From positions 62,001 to 126,000 of the forward strand of contig JADKJH010000004.1 of assembly GCA_016722505.1 (NCBI GenBank): 64,000 bases of DNA, given 5' to 3'. A program made the translations under genes and the position numbers. Below are positions 54,090 to 63,581 of the stretch, piece after piece. Position 1 is the stretch's first letter, and each line of letters starts with the position of its first letter. The notes under the pieces were generated by a model. That model was given only the letters and a program-made list of their open reading frames with translations. It had not been told where the DNA came from and did not search any database. This DNA is from Holophagaceae bacterium. GTDB taxonomy: Bacteria; Acidobacteriota; Holophagae; Holophagales; Holophagaceae.

Positions 54090-54919
54090 TGAGTCAGGAA
54101 TTGTACGTCCTTCTCCAAGAGCGCGCAGCGCTGGGAAGGATCCGCTTTCCCGTGGCCATGGCTGTAGGTGGCGCGGTGCTTGGCGTTCAGGTGGGCCTAG
54201 TGGCCCTTTCGATCTTTGTGGGACAGATCCACAGCGAGACGCCCGAGCCTAAAAAAGTCACCTGGGTGACTCTGCCGGGAGTCGCACCGACGGGACCCAG
54301 CGGCGGCAGCGGTCCGCAGGTCCAGGGCGATACAGGGCAACGGATCCGCAGGGTGGAAGATGTGGCGCCGAAAGTCACGGAGCGCCCTGCCGGCAGGATC
54401 CCCGATGTGGTGGGGAATACAAAAGCCTCGGCCCCCATCAAGGGGACGAACCCCGATGCCGCCAGTAAAGGCAAGAGCGCGGATTTCTCGAAGGGGAAAA
54501 CGGCTACGACAAATCCGAAAATTGGAGTGGCGGGGCAGGGTGATGGCAGCGGAATTGGCGTGGGCGTACCCATTCCAGGCCTCCGGGCCAGTGGCGCGTC
54601 CGATGGCGGATCAGGCTTGGTGGGCGGTCTGGATCAGAGCAATTTCCCCTACGCGTGGTACGTGCAGAACATGCAGAACACCATCATCCGCAACTGGAGC
54701 CGCACCACCAACGCCCAAGGCCGCGTGGGCATCTACTTCCGCATCCTGAGAGATGGCACCTTGGAAGGCTGGAAGGTGGAAAGCCCCAGCGGCAATTACG
54801 CGTTAGATCAAAGCGCGATGAACGCTGTGCGGCGCACCGGCCACATCCCCCCGCTGCCGGATGATTTCCAGGGCAACGAACTGGGTGTGCATTTCTGGTT
54901 CACGTATCTGGGAAACTGA
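54089..54919 (+). CDS. TonB/TolA-type energy transducer
   Basis: This 276-residue protein has an N-terminal TM helix (VAMAVGGAVLGVQVGLVALSI) and a long Gly/Pro/Lys-rich linker. The C-terminal TonB/TolA domain reads YVQNMQNTIIRNWSRTTNAQ, FRILRDGTLEGWKVESPSGN and LDQSAMNAVRRTGHIPPLP. It reaches across the periplasm to energise outer-membrane receptors or stabilise the envelope. It is translationally coupled to the ExbD/TolR gene. Confidence 0.88.
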   Translation: MSQELYVLLQERAALGRIRFPVAMAVGGAVLGVQVGLVALSIFVGQIHSETPEPKKVTWVTLPGVAPTGPSGGSGPQVQGDTGQRIRRVEDVAPKVTERPAGRIPDVVGNTKASAPIKGTNPDAASKGKSADFSKGKTATTNPKIGVAGQGDGSGIGVGVPIPGLRASGASDGGSGLVGGLDQSNFPYAWYVQNMQNTIIRNWSRTTNAQGRVGIYFRILRDGTLEGWKVESPSGNYALDQSAMNAVRRTGHIPPLPDDFQGNELGVHFWFTYLGN

Positions 54920-54924
54920 AATTT

Positions 54925-55770
54925 TCAGTTCAACCCGTAGTTTCGTCTTAGGAGCCATTCCCATACTGCGGATGGCAGCATTGCCTTGGCCCACCCAGCC
55001 AGCCGGGCTTCAGGACGGATCAGGATCCGGCGGGGCGGATGCTTGCGTGTGAGGGCTTTTAAAATGCAGCGGGCGGCCTGCTCCGGGCTTCCGGCAAACT
55101 GCTTGGCCTGGGCCTCGCGGGTTCTCACGAAACCTGAGAGGATTTTTTCGTAGCGCGTGCCTTTGATCCGGTCCGGCAGATCCCCCCAGGCATTTGTGAT
55201 CGTGGTGCGGAAGGAACTGGCCACCGCGCCGGGTTCCACTAGCACGACCGGGATCTCATCGCCGATCTCCAGGCGCAGGGTTTCAGCAAGGGCCACCACT
55301 GCGTGTTTCGATGCGTTGTAAGGCCCCGCCAACGGAATGCTCAGGCGGCCCAGCATGGAGGCCACATGGACAATCCGGCCTTCACCTTTCAACGCGTTCT
55401 TGCGGATGAGGGGAAGAAACGCATTTGTCACCGCGTGGAGCCCCACCACATTGGTCTCGAACTGTGCCCGCAGCTCTTCGGGCCGCACGAATTCAAGGGG
55501 ACCCATCTGGCCGTAGCCCGCATTGTTGATGAGGGCTACGATGCGAAGATCGGAACATGCCATCGCCGCCCGGTTGATGCTTTCGAGTGAGGTCACATCC
55601 AAGGTTAAGCAGCGCAAATCCCCGCCATCCGGTAGATCCGCAAGATCAGCCGGATGGCGGGCAGTGGCCACCACGCTCCAGGCCACATCCCTGCAAGCAC
55701 CCACCAGGGCCTTTCCTATGCCTGATGAGCAGCCGGTGATGAGAACCCAAGGGCGAGCCGCTTCAGGCAC
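54925..55770 (-). CDS. Short-chain dehydrogenase/reductase
   Basis: This 281-residue classical SDR has the full TGxxxGIG motif (VLITGCSSGIGKALV), NNAG as ALINNAGYGQMG, the catalytic Ser (IVHVASMLGRL) and YxxxK (YNASKHAV), and VEPGAVASSFR. An extended C-terminus (HPPRRILIRPEARLAGWAKA) is common in retinol-dehydrogenase-like SDRs. The substrate is unknown. It overlaps the upstream small gene by 8 bases and its end faces the TonB-like gene closely. Confidence 0.9.
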   Translation of the reverse strand: MPEAARPWVLITGCSSGIGKALVGACRDVAWSVVATARHPADLADLPDGGDLRCLTLDVTSLESINRAAMACSDLRIVALINNAGYGQMGPLEFVRPEELRAQFETNVVGLHAVTNAFLPLIRKNALKGEGRIVHVASMLGRLSIPLAGPYNASKHAVVALAETLRLEIGDEIPVVLVEPGAVASSFRTTITNAWGDLPDRIKGTRYEKILSGFVRTREAQAKQFAGSPEQAARCILKALTRKHPPRRILIRPEARLAGWAKAMLPSAVWEWLLRRNYGLN

Positions 55771-56089
55771 CTTTCTTCTTTGGCTCCGCTTTTTTCGGCG
55801 CTGCGGCTTTGGGTTCGGCCTTCGCTGGCGCGGCCTTGGACTCCACAGAGGTAGCAGTCATGGCGTAGTACACGGTCACCTTGTCGCCTTTTTTCAGGCC
55901 TTCGGCGCCCTTGGTTCCCTTGGGCAAATTGATCTGGAAAGCTTCGCTGCCCTTCGTCACTGTGATGGTGTCAGCGCTGATATCTGTGATAGGGCCGGTC
56001 ACCTGGTAGCTCTTGGCGCCCGCGGCGTAGCCCAGGATGGCGCAGGCCAGCAGGCCTCCAGCGATAAGAAAGGAAGATCGAACGCGCAT
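55763..56089 (-). CDS. Small exported protein with Lys/Ala/Pro-rich tail
   Basis: GGAGG precedes the ATG at 56089. The 108-residue product has a signal/anchor (FLIAGGLLACAILGYAAGA) and a compact domain ending KKGDKVTVYYAMTATSVES, which looks like a small beta barrel (VTGPITDISADTITVTKGSE). A positively charged tail follows (AEPKAAAPKKAEPKKKGA). Its function is unknown. The overlap with the SDR suggests co-translation. Confidence 0.7.
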   Translation of the reverse strand: MRVRSSFLIAGGLLACAILGYAAGAKSYQVTGPITDISADTITVTKGSEAFQINLPKGTKGAEGLKKGDKVTVYYAMTATSVESKAAPAKAEPKAAAPKKAEPKKKGA

Positions 56090-56126
56090 TTGCGCCTCCA
56101 AAAAGGTGGGACTTGAGGTGGGGGAT

Positions 56127-56999
56127 TTAGAATGCTCGGAACATCCTAGCACTTCCGCCGCCGCCGCCCGCTACAACGCTGTTTTCGAAATCATTGAAAA
56201 GAATCTCGAAAGTGTCGGGATCATCCCACATGATCCAGTGCTTGGCATCCACAAAGTAGGACACGGTAAGTTTGGGAATGCCGTCCAGTCCAAGCTGTTT
56301 GAGGGAATCCTTCTCCTTTGTGGGATCAGGGATCAGCAAGGTCGAGGCGAACAGCGCCACAGGCCCCAGGACGGAAGTCCCCCGGGTTCCTAATGAATCG
56401 GTGCCCAGCGCGCCAGCATAGGCCTTGAGCACGGGAACTGGAACTTTCAGAGCGTCTTTGACGAGCCTGGTTTTTTGGGCTTCGCCCTTGCACAGCCCAC
56501 CAAAAAATCCACTCAGCGCGGCGCCTGCATTGGCATCCAGATCTTTTTCAAGTTTGTCTGTGAAGGCTTTGGGGATGGGCGCCAAGCTGCTATCCACAAG
56601 AATGATGCCGCGCGAGATTTTAGGATCCGCCAGAGCCACTCGGATGGCGATGGCGCCGCCGATGCTGTGCCCCACAAGAACCACCTGCTCGATCTTTTGC
56701 TTCCGGATGAGTTTGGCGATTTCGGCGCCAATGGCGTCCAGATCCGCCGCACCTTCCTTCAAGGGGGGTGCGGCGCTGTCGCCATGGCCGGGCAGGTCCA
56801 CGGATAGCACTGCGTGGTCCTTTTTCAGGCGCTTGGAAATCTCGGACCAGGCATCCCTATTGCCGCCAAATCCGTGGATGAGCACCACGCCGGGGCCTTT
56901 GCCTTCTTTCTTGAACGCCAAGTCGGGGGGAGCTGCCGCCAACGGGGCAGCGAGGATAGCAAGGATAGATGTCAGGGCTACCGTGAGTAAGGGTTTCAT
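56127..56999 (-). CDS. Exported alpha/beta hydrolase
   Basis: From ATG 56999 a signal peptide (LLTVALTSILAILAAPLAAA) leads a 290-residue alpha/beta hydrolase. It has HGFGGNRDAWSEI (oxyanion region), DLPGHGDSAAPP, the nucleophile GHSIGGAIAI, Asp in VDSSLAPIP and the late His in DAKHWIMWDDPD. It probably hydrolyses esters or amides in the periplasm. The C-terminus has a Gly-rich run. Confidence 0.85.
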   Translation of the reverse strand: MKPLLTVALTSILAILAAPLAAAPPDLAFKKEGKGPGVVLIHGFGGNRDAWSEISKRLKKDHAVLSVDLPGHGDSAAPPLKEGAADLDAIGAEIAKLIRKQKIEQVVLVGHSIGGAIAIRVALADPKISRGIILVDSSLAPIPKAFTDKLEKDLDANAGAALSGFFGGLCKGEAQKTRLVKDALKVPVPVLKAYAGALGTDSLGTRGTSVLGPVALFASTLLIPDPTKEKDSLKQLGLDGIPKLTVSYFVDAKHWIMWDDPDTFEILFNDFENSVVAGGGGGSARMFRAF

Positions 57000-57016
57000 G
57001 TAAGAAGGATGCACTT

Positions 57017-57838
57017 TTAAAAAATTCTGACAAGGTTGAATCCGAGGCCCCATTCGCCGCTGCGATTGGGGCCGTTTCCGGCGTAATCACCCCCGAGAAC
57101 CTGGTTCGCGGTGGTGCCGCGGACGTTGGTCGCCAGGAGTGTGAATCGGTGGCCTTTGGTCCTGAAGACGTAGCCCAGGGCCCAGCCATTCTCGACATCC
57201 CGGGTTGTGGTGGAATCAACAGAGACCTTGAGATCCTTCACTTTGGATGGCCGTGGATAATATTCGCCGATCAGGCTGTGCCGTTCAGCCATATCCCAGC
57301 GGACTCCGAATCCGGCTGTGGTGACGCCTTTGCGCTGGGTGCTGGTGGAACTCAAATAGGTGGGGACCGCGAGCAGTGTGATGCCGCCTCCACTCCATGA
57401 AAGTGGAAGTTGGACCGCCGTACCCACAATTCCTTCCCGGACATTGGGGGTGAAGGCCTGATCCTTGATCGTTTCGTCGTAGCGCTCGATTCGGATCGCC
57501 GCACGAATGTCTGGCTGGGACACCAGCACTTGATGCAGCGCCACGGTGAAGGTTTTGTCATCCGGGGTGCGGTAGATCTGGAAATTGGTTCCGGGCGTGC
57601 TGGGGACCGCGATGTCCACGCCAAGCCCAGAGAAGGAATAGCCATCAAGGCCAAAGGCATCCTTGCTATTGCTCCGCGCCTGTTCCTGGAATCGGTGGGT
57701 GAACCGATAACTGAAACTTCCACCCATGAGTCCTTGAGCCGTTGTCAGATTCAACCAAAGAGGGACTTCGCTCTGCTGGGCAGATGCGGCGGAGGGAGCG
57801 ATAGCCAAGGCTATGCCTAGGATCAACGGACTGCGCAT
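57017..57838 (-). CDS. DUF5777-like outer-membrane beta-barrel protein
   Basis: This 273-residue protein has a signal peptide (MRSPLILGIALAIAPSAASA) and alternating amphipathic strands from SYRFTHRFQEQAR to the C-terminal Phe (WGLGFNLVRIF), typical of outer-membrane barrels. The pattern resembles the DUF5777 family, whose role is unclear. It precedes the hydrolase gene by 17 bases, so the two may form an operon. Confidence 0.68.
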   Translation of the reverse strand: MRSPLILGIALAIAPSAASAQQSEVPLWLNLTTAQGLMGGSFSYRFTHRFQEQARSNSKDAFGLDGYSFSGLGVDIAVPSTPGTNFQIYRTPDDKTFTVALHQVLVSQPDIRAAIRIERYDETIKDQAFTPNVREGIVGTAVQLPLSWSGGGITLLAVPTYLSSTSTQRKGVTTAGFGVRWDMAERHSLIGEYYPRPSKVKDLKVSVDSTTTRDVENGWALGYVFRTKGHRFTLLATNVRGTTANQVLGGDYAGNGPNRSGEWGLGFNLVRIF

Positions 57839-57928
57839 GGGGTCTCCTGTGGGTCGCTCAACAGGGTGCCATGGTTGAGGCTCTAGAGATACCCGGACTA
57901 AGTCTCAAAATTAAGATTCAGCGATTCA

Positions 57929-58858
57929 TCAGTACATTTGCTTGTTCACGCCGTTCACGGTATCACCCTCACCCGAGGTGGGGGGCTCGGTGTACAGGTG
58001 CATGGACTGGCTTTTGGTGGGCAGTTTGCTCATGCCGAAATAGGTGAACAAAACAAAACCCCAGGCAAAAACGCTTGCCCATACTGCCTTCCGGCCCTTG
58101 AAAGCCGGTACGTAATGCATGTGCAGCACTGCGCCATAGACGAGCCAACTGATGAGGCCCCAGTTTTCTTTGGGGTCCCAGGCCCAATAATCGCTCCACG
58201 CGAATTTGGCCCAGACGCCGCCGGTGATCAGGCCGCAAGCCAGCAACAGAAACCCTAACCGGATCCACTGCCGGTTCATTTGTTCAAAATTTACATCGGT
58301 GGAGCCCATGGCTCGAGCCCAGAAGGAGCCAACCTCGAAGCTGCGATCTCCGGGCTTGATCAGCGCGAGGACACCCACGACAAAGGCCACGGTGGTGCTC
58401 GCATAACCAGTGAAATAGATCGTCACATGGGGCAGGAACCAGGCGCTTTGAAGGGCTGGCGGCAGGGTGATGATTTCGATATCAGCCTTGGCCAGGGCAT
58501 ACGTGAGGGCGCCGAACATGATGAGTAGCGAGATGAAACCCAGCAGGCGGACTTTCTTGACCCACTCCACCACCAGGGCCAGCAGGCCGAAGATGAAGCT
58601 GAAGTAGATCAGCGATTCGTAATAGGTCTTTGAGGGTGCTCTCCCGGCGATGATTCCGCGATGGATGAGCATGAAGGCATTCAGCAACCAGGCAGCCAGA
58701 AAGAGCATCCGCCCAGTCCGGTAGAGATGGTCCCTTTCATCTTTAAAAGCCAGTGCGAAATGGCATAGGGCGTAAGCCAGCAGCGCGAATAAATAGAGCG
58801 CATAGGTGAGCTGGAAAACCAGCTCGGCCTTGATGAAATTGGCGTAAAGCTGTGCCAT
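57929..58858 (-). CDS. ccsA: Cytochrome c biogenesis protein CcsA (ResC-like)
   Basis: With ResB this forms the System II heme exporter and cytochrome c synthetase. The 309-residue protein has about eight TM helices and the Trp-rich heme-handling motif WAKFAWSDYWAWDPKENWGL, with conserved His residues (LPHVTIYFTG, VLHMHYVP). Its start overlaps the stop of resB. It should mature the CxxCH proteins encoded at 11 kb and 26 kb. Confidence 0.92.
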   Translation of the reverse strand: MAQLYANFIKAELVFQLTYALYLFALLAYALCHFALAFKDERDHLYRTGRMLFLAAWLLNAFMLIHRGIIAGRAPSKTYYESLIYFSFIFGLLALVVEWVKKVRLLGFISLLIMFGALTYALAKADIEIITLPPALQSAWFLPHVTIYFTGYASTTVAFVVGVLALIKPGDRSFEVGSFWARAMGSTDVNFEQMNRQWIRLGFLLLACGLITGGVWAKFAWSDYWAWDPKENWGLISWLVYGAVLHMHYVPAFKGRKAVWASVFAWGFVLFTYFGMSKLPTKSQSMHLYTEPPTSGEGDTVNGVNKQMY

Positions 58859-60900
58859 CAGACCTCTTTCCTATCGGCATCGCGGCGCTTAAGCACTGGC
58901 TTGAGATAGAACATCCAAAGGATGCCCACGAGCAAGATCAAAAAGCCCGCATAGACGAGCCAGAGGCTAGGTTCGCGGACCATCATGATGCCGCTGGCGC
59001 TGGGATCCTCCGGGTTGTAGTTGCTTTGGTAGAACCAGTGGCCATGGAAAATGAGCGGCTGGTTGACGCTCACCGTTCCGCTAGCGAGCTGTTTGCCCGT
59101 GGCGTCGAGCACTACCAACTCCGAACGGAAATCCTTGGGCTCCGTGTCCTTGGCTTTGTAGATGAGGCCCACGCTTTGGTCGAAGAATGTTTCTGGCTTG
59201 GGAAGTCCATCCGGACCAAGGGCATCCAGCCATTTTTCCTCGCTTTGGCCAGAGCCTGGATCCCAGAGCCTCACTTTCAACACTGGCCGCTCGAATTTCA
59301 AGGCTTCCTTGGGGTTGGGATGGGGCACGAAAGCGGGTACGTACTCTGCATGATCCAGAGCAGCCACAGCCGTGGCAGAAAGGCCTTTCTCCACGATGAA
59401 AGGCTTATTGAGCTGGAGAGGCTCAGAGCGGGTCAGGCGGCCATTCTCCACAAGGCGGATGGAATGATCGCCGCGGGTGAACACGATGAAGCGGGATTGC
59501 CGTTCCTCACCTTCCCTCACGTAATCCAGCTTCAACCCTTTGGGCAGATTGGGCGCGTTGAGCTGATCTGAAAGACCAGGATTCCTGGCGCTGAGCATCA
59601 CTCGGCGCGGGACTCCGCCGGACGCGCGGAAACTCAATTCCAGCCAGGGCTCCAAAGGGTTGGCGCTGCGGCTGGTGGCGTGGGGGGTGCCATCCTTGTC
59701 CTTCACGACCGCAAAATCCGGATAGTATTTTTCAACTTTCAGGCTGAAGGACGGAAACTCCGTGGTGGAGCCTACCTTCGCATTATGAAGGGTTGTTTTT
59801 CCCATGAATGTAAGCGCGATCTTTTCCGCTTTTGGCGCCCTGGGCCGCAATTGGTTTAACAGATCCGTGGACCAGCGATCCTGGTACACCACCGCAAAGC
59901 GTCCGCCGGGTTCATCGCGGCGCGCGGCATTTTTCTGGCGCGAAAAGAGGTCCCCGATGACAGGTTGCGGCTCACCGATGCCAAGCATCACCCGCAGGGC
60001 CGGATTCTCGGGAGCATTTGGATTGTTGACGAACTCGCCCGCCTCCAAAGCGTTGGGAATTTGCTGTTCCACTGAAAGATAGAGCTTGGAGAGCGGCAAT
60101 CGGGCTTTCAAGCCTGGCTTCACCTCGTAGGCTTTTGGATTCTTCTCGAAACCGCCTTTTCCATCGGGTTCAACAAATGCGTAAAGTTTGAATTCTGGAT
60201 TGTTATGTTCAATCGTGAATTGATTGAGCTGGACGCGGAAATCAGGAATTGGATAGGGCTCAGCTGGGTTGGGCCGCATGTTTTTCATCTTGTAAAAGGT
60301 GTTTGTGGGTTCCCCGGTGCGCAGCTCGTTGAAGGCGCGCACATAGCTGTACTTGCCCCATAGGCCACCCAAAAGGATCACCGACGTGGAGACGTGGACC
60401 AGCAGAAAACCAATGCGATGGGCCGGGTAGGGCCGTCGTTTCCATGCCACCGCCAGCATCGAGAGGGCCAACAGCGAAAGCAGGGCGAAAAACCAGAGGC
60501 TGCGGTAAAGGTTCGCGGAATGCGTCCAGAGAATCAGTTTTTGCGCAAAATGCCCATAGAACCGTTCATAAAAATCTGGTGATTCATCCTGCAATACCAC
60601 TGTCCCGATCACGACAGCCAGAGCCATAAAGAGCATTTGGCTCACAGCGAACTGAACAGATACCAGAAGCTGATAAAACCAGTCATGGCGGATGAGGAAT
60701 GCCGCGCCATAAATCGCCGCGGTGAGGGCCACGAAGGCCGTCACCTGCTGTTGGGGGTTGAAGCCCATCTTGCTGAACAGGTTCTGCCCCGCCATCCAGG
60801 ACACTGCCCAGATGGCCAACACGATCATTTGCTGGATGGAATTCTGGTGGAACGGCTTGTGGGCCGGGGCTTCGCTGGTGGGTAGGCCTGCTTCAGTCAT
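58858..60900 (-). CDS. resB: Cytochrome c biogenesis protein ResB (Ccs1-like)
   Basis: This 680-residue protein has several N-terminal TM helices (VLAIWAVSWMAGQNLFSKM onward), a large periplasmic domain and a final TM helix (LWLVYAGFLILLVGILWMFYL). Family features include IGFLLVHVSTSVILLGGLWG with a heme-ligand His and VNQPLIFHGHWFYQSNYNP. It is co-transcribed with ccsA and forms the other half of the System II synthetase. Confidence 0.88.
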   Translation of the reverse strand: MTEAGLPTSEAPAHKPFHQNSIQQMIVLAIWAVSWMAGQNLFSKMGFNPQQQVTAFVALTAAIYGAAFLIRHDWFYQLLVSVQFAVSQMLFMALAVVIGTVVLQDESPDFYERFYGHFAQKLILWTHSANLYRSLWFFALLSLLALSMLAVAWKRRPYPAHRIGFLLVHVSTSVILLGGLWGKYSYVRAFNELRTGEPTNTFYKMKNMRPNPAEPYPIPDFRVQLNQFTIEHNNPEFKLYAFVEPDGKGGFEKNPKAYEVKPGLKARLPLSKLYLSVEQQIPNALEAGEFVNNPNAPENPALRVMLGIGEPQPVIGDLFSRQKNAARRDEPGGRFAVVYQDRWSTDLLNQLRPRAPKAEKIALTFMGKTTLHNAKVGSTTEFPSFSLKVEKYYPDFAVVKDKDGTPHATSRSANPLEPWLELSFRASGGVPRRVMLSARNPGLSDQLNAPNLPKGLKLDYVREGEERQSRFIVFTRGDHSIRLVENGRLTRSEPLQLNKPFIVEKGLSATAVAALDHAEYVPAFVPHPNPKEALKFERPVLKVRLWDPGSGQSEEKWLDALGPDGLPKPETFFDQSVGLIYKAKDTEPKDFRSELVVLDATGKQLASGTVSVNQPLIFHGHWFYQSNYNPEDPSASGIMMVREPSLWLVYAGFLILLVGILWMFYLKPVLKRRDADRKEV

Positions 60901-60917
60901 GGGTCTTCGCTTTCATA

Positions 60918-61023
60918 TTAGGGGCCGTGTCAAAATAACCTGTGCAGTTCAGGTTATTTTGCTACGGCCTCTTATGCCGGACCGCAATCACTCTGTTCAA
61001 GTTATTTTGACGCAACGGCTTAG
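60918..61023 (+). repeat. 106-bp MITE-like inverted-repeat element, copy 2
   Basis: Same length and orientation as the copy at 19856-19961, with about five substitutions. Again it contains the hairpin CAAAATAACCT/AGGTTATTTTG and ends CAACGGCTTAG. The end overlaps the stop codon of the ispH fusion gene, which is read from the opposite strand. Confidence 0.85.
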
Positions 61024-62753
61024 AGCAGCGCCAGAAGACCCAGCATGTAGAAACTCAGCTCCACAGGAACTTGGAATCGAGGTTTTCCGGCCGAGAACCG
61101 CTCGTGGAAGTACCAGAGATAGAGCAATGGATAGGCAGCGCAAATGCCGAGAATCACCGCGATGGTCACCGGATGCACGTGGCGTGGACTGGCGAAGGTG
61201 AACCAGAGGGAGCCCGCCAACCCGATGCCGAGCAAGGCGATAAGCACTAGTTTCGCGCGGGGTTTTCCCAGCAGGATGGGCAGTGTTTCTTTTCCGAGCA
61301 CCTGGTCATTTTGCATATCGCGGATGTCATAGATCACGGTGCGGGCATATACCAGCACCGTCACTAGGCCCAGCGCCACCAAGGCTTTCACATCCCAGGC
61401 CCAGAGCCAGAAGGAACGGCCGTGCTGCCAGACGGGAAGAGCGATGGCAACCACCCCCAGCGCCATGGCCACCAGCACATCCTTGGATCCAGGTATGGAC
61501 CGCAGGCTCCAACGCTTGGTGCCAAACGGGATCTCCACTTTGTACATAAGGCCCAAAAGGCTTGCGGAGAACACCACCAACAAAGGGCGGATGCCGATGG
61601 AAGCAGCGATGCCTAGAGCTGCTGCTAGCGATATGAGCGCCGTGGCCATCAGGATCTTGCGGTTGCGTTCGAGGAACCGTGCGCGTCCCGGACCCTTGGC
61701 GCCAAGGCCCATCGGGTCCAAGTAGGGGGTGAGCAGATACATGGCCAACAGGTAGGTGCCTGTGATAACTGGATAACGCCAGCTCAAGCCCAAACCCATC
61801 CAGGCGTGGACGCCCAAGGTCATGAGTCCAGCGCCGATGGCCATCATCAGTGGAGTGCCGAAAGCCGCGAACATGAATCTGGTGAAACGGCTGGGCGCGT
61901 CGCCGAGTTGTTCCATGGTGTCCACGACCTCATCCACCAGCCAAGTGGGTGTGGAGGCACCAGCGAGCACCCCAACGGTCTCGTTGCCCTTGAATCGCCC
62001 AAGATCCAACTCTGAAGCCGTTTCAACATACTGCACGGGCTTGCCATAGTGCGCGGCGAGTTCCGCCAGATGCTTGGTGTTGCTTGAGGCTTTTCCGCCT
62101 ACCACGATGACGAAATCCACGGTCTGAGCGAGCTTTTGGGCCTCATCCTGGCGCATCCAGGTGTCTTCGCAGATGGTGTTTTCAAGAATGCAGTCCCCGG
62201 CACGGCCACGGATATATTCAGCAATCTCGTTGTAGTCCTTCACCGTGTAGGTCGTTTGCGCCACTACGAGGACTTTTTTCAATTCCTCGGGGCTCAGCTC
62301 CATCGCCTGTCCGAGATTGGCGACGATCTTGGAGCCGTGCTCGGCGAAGCTGCGGTGGGCGATGCTTTCGGCGTGGCCGTGGCTGCCGAGGATCACAGTG
62401 AAGTAGCCCTTTGGGCTCCATTTCTTGATCTTGTTGTGGACCTTGGCCACCTCAGGGCAGGTGGCGTTGACGATTTTGATTTCCCCAGCTTTTTGGCGCT
62501 CCTTGAGCCCACGTAGATCCTGGATCGGAATGCCGTGGGCGCGGATCACCACGGTGCCATTGCCAACTTTGTCTGGTGATTCCGCCACTGCCACGCCGCG
62601 TTTCCGGATGAGCTCCAGGGCTTGGGGGTTGTGGATGATCGGGCCGAGGGTCTGGACATTTTCCTGGCCGCTGTTGGAAGCCTCCAAAACCGCATCCATG
62701 GCGCGCTTGACGCCCCAACAGAATCCAGCGGTTTTTGCGACGATCACCTTCAT
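61020..62753 (-). CDS. ispH: 4-hydroxy-3-methylbut-2-enyl diphosphate reductase IspH fused to a UbiA-like membrane domain
   Basis: ATG 62753 follows AGGAAAGG. The first 290 or so residues are IspH, the last enzyme of the MEP pathway, making IPP and DMAPP. Three cluster cysteines are visible: GFCWGVKRAM, NATCPEVAKVH and NTICEDTWMRQDE. The next 280 residues are hydrophobic with about eight helices and resemble UbiA prenyltransferases. The second Asp motif is recognisable (YDIRDMQNDQVLGKETLPI). The first, NDxxDxxxD, is not seen at its expected place (ERNRKILMATAL). The join is in one continuous frame without a stop. An N-terminal extension to 63005 has no family support. Confidence 0.9.
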   Translation of the reverse strand: MKVIVAKTAGFCWGVKRAMDAVLEASNSGQENVQTLGPIIHNPQALELIRKRGVAVAESPDKVGNGTVVIRAHGIPIQDLRGLKERQKAGEIKIVNATCPEVAKVHNKIKKWSPKGYFTVILGSHGHAESIAHRSFAEHGSKIVANLGQAMELSPEELKKVLVVAQTTYTVKDYNEIAEYIRGRAGDCILENTICEDTWMRQDEAQKLAQTVDFVIVVGGKASSNTKHLAELAAHYGKPVQYVETASELDLGRFKGNETVGVLAGASTPTWLVDEVVDTMEQLGDAPSRFTRFMFAAFGTPLMMAIGAGLMTLGVHAWMGLGLSWRYPVITGTYLLAMYLLTPYLDPMGLGAKGPGRARFLERNRKILMATALISLAAALGIAASIGIRPLLVVFSASLLGLMYKVEIPFGTKRWSLRSIPGSKDVLVAMALGVVAIALPVWQHGRSFWLWAWDVKALVALGLVTVLVYARTVIYDIRDMQNDQVLGKETLPILLGKPRAKLVLIALLGIGLAGSLWFTFASPRHVHPVTIAVILGICAAYPLLYLWYFHERFSAGKPRFQVPVELSFYMLGLLALL

Positions 62754-62830
62754 CAGCTGCCTTTCCTGACCAATCCAGTCGGACAATCCAGAATAGCTGC
62801 AAAAGGCCAGTTCCGTGCGCCGGGATGCCA

Positions 62831-63478
62831 TTACAAGAGTCGGATACGGTCTCCAGAAACCTCGATGACACCCTGCTCTCGAAGTTGTTTGAGTAGCCTG
62901 GAGAGTGTCTCGGGAGCCATGCCGAGTTGAGCCGCCAGGATTTTTTTGGGCACCTTCAAATGGAAGGCGCCATCCGGCGCATTTTTGGCGGAATCCTCGA
63001 TCCACCGTTTGAGCCGCCCTGCCCCGTCATTGCCGCTGAGTTGTTGCACCTGAAAGGTCAGGCGGTGATGCCAGGCCGCCAGGCCCTCCATGACCTTGAG
63101 GCTGAGATCCGAGTCCTCTCGAAGCAGCGCGAGAAAGGGATCTTTCGGGAAATAGGCCAGCAGGGTGGCTTCCAGGGCTTCCGCGGTAGCTGGGAAGATG
63201 CCTCCGGAAAACATGGCGGCTTCGGCAAAGCTGAATCCAGAACGCACCACATTGAGCGTGGTTTCACCGCCAACTTTCGGCGCGATGCGGTACAAGCGGA
63301 TCTGGCCTTCCAGCACCACGAAGAATCCCGTGCAGACCTCCCCTTCGGTGAAAAGCAATTGGCGGGGCTCCAAATTCCGAAGCTGCATCAGCTCGCCCAC
63401 CCGCGCCAGTTGGGCCGAGTTCATGGATAGGAACAACCCGGTTTTGGACCAGAGTCCCTGGTAGGCGGCAGCTTTCAT
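62831..63478 (-). CDS. Crp/Fnr family transcriptional regulator
   Basis: This 215-residue protein has an N-terminal cyclic-nucleotide-fold sensor (LEPRQLLFTEGEVCTGFFVV, TLNVVRSGFSFAEAAMFSG) and a C-terminal winged helix KKILAAQLGMAPETLSRLLK. Only one Cys (C49) is present, so an FNR-type 4Fe-4S cluster is excluded. A heme or NO-sensing DNR/NnrR-like role fits the divergent ric gene. The helix SRLLKQLREQG is the DNA-recognition segment. Confidence 0.9.
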   Translation of the reverse strand: MKAAAYQGLWSKTGLFLSMNSAQLARVGELMQLRNLEPRQLLFTEGEVCTGFFVVLEGQIRLYRIAPKVGGETTLNVVRSGFSFAEAAMFSGGIFPATAEALEATLLAYFPKDPFLALLREDSDLSLKVMEGLAAWHHRLTFQVQQLSGNDGAGRLKRWIEDSAKNAPDGAFHLKVPKKILAAQLGMAPETLSRLLKQLREQGVIEVSGDRIRLL

Positions 63479-63581
63479 TCCTTAATGTTAGGGCGAAGCA
63501 AGGGGGATTCGATGAATAGAGGTCGGATGACCGCAGCCGCTGTGCGATCCGGGGTGCCCAGTTCAAAGCTGAAGACCTGAC

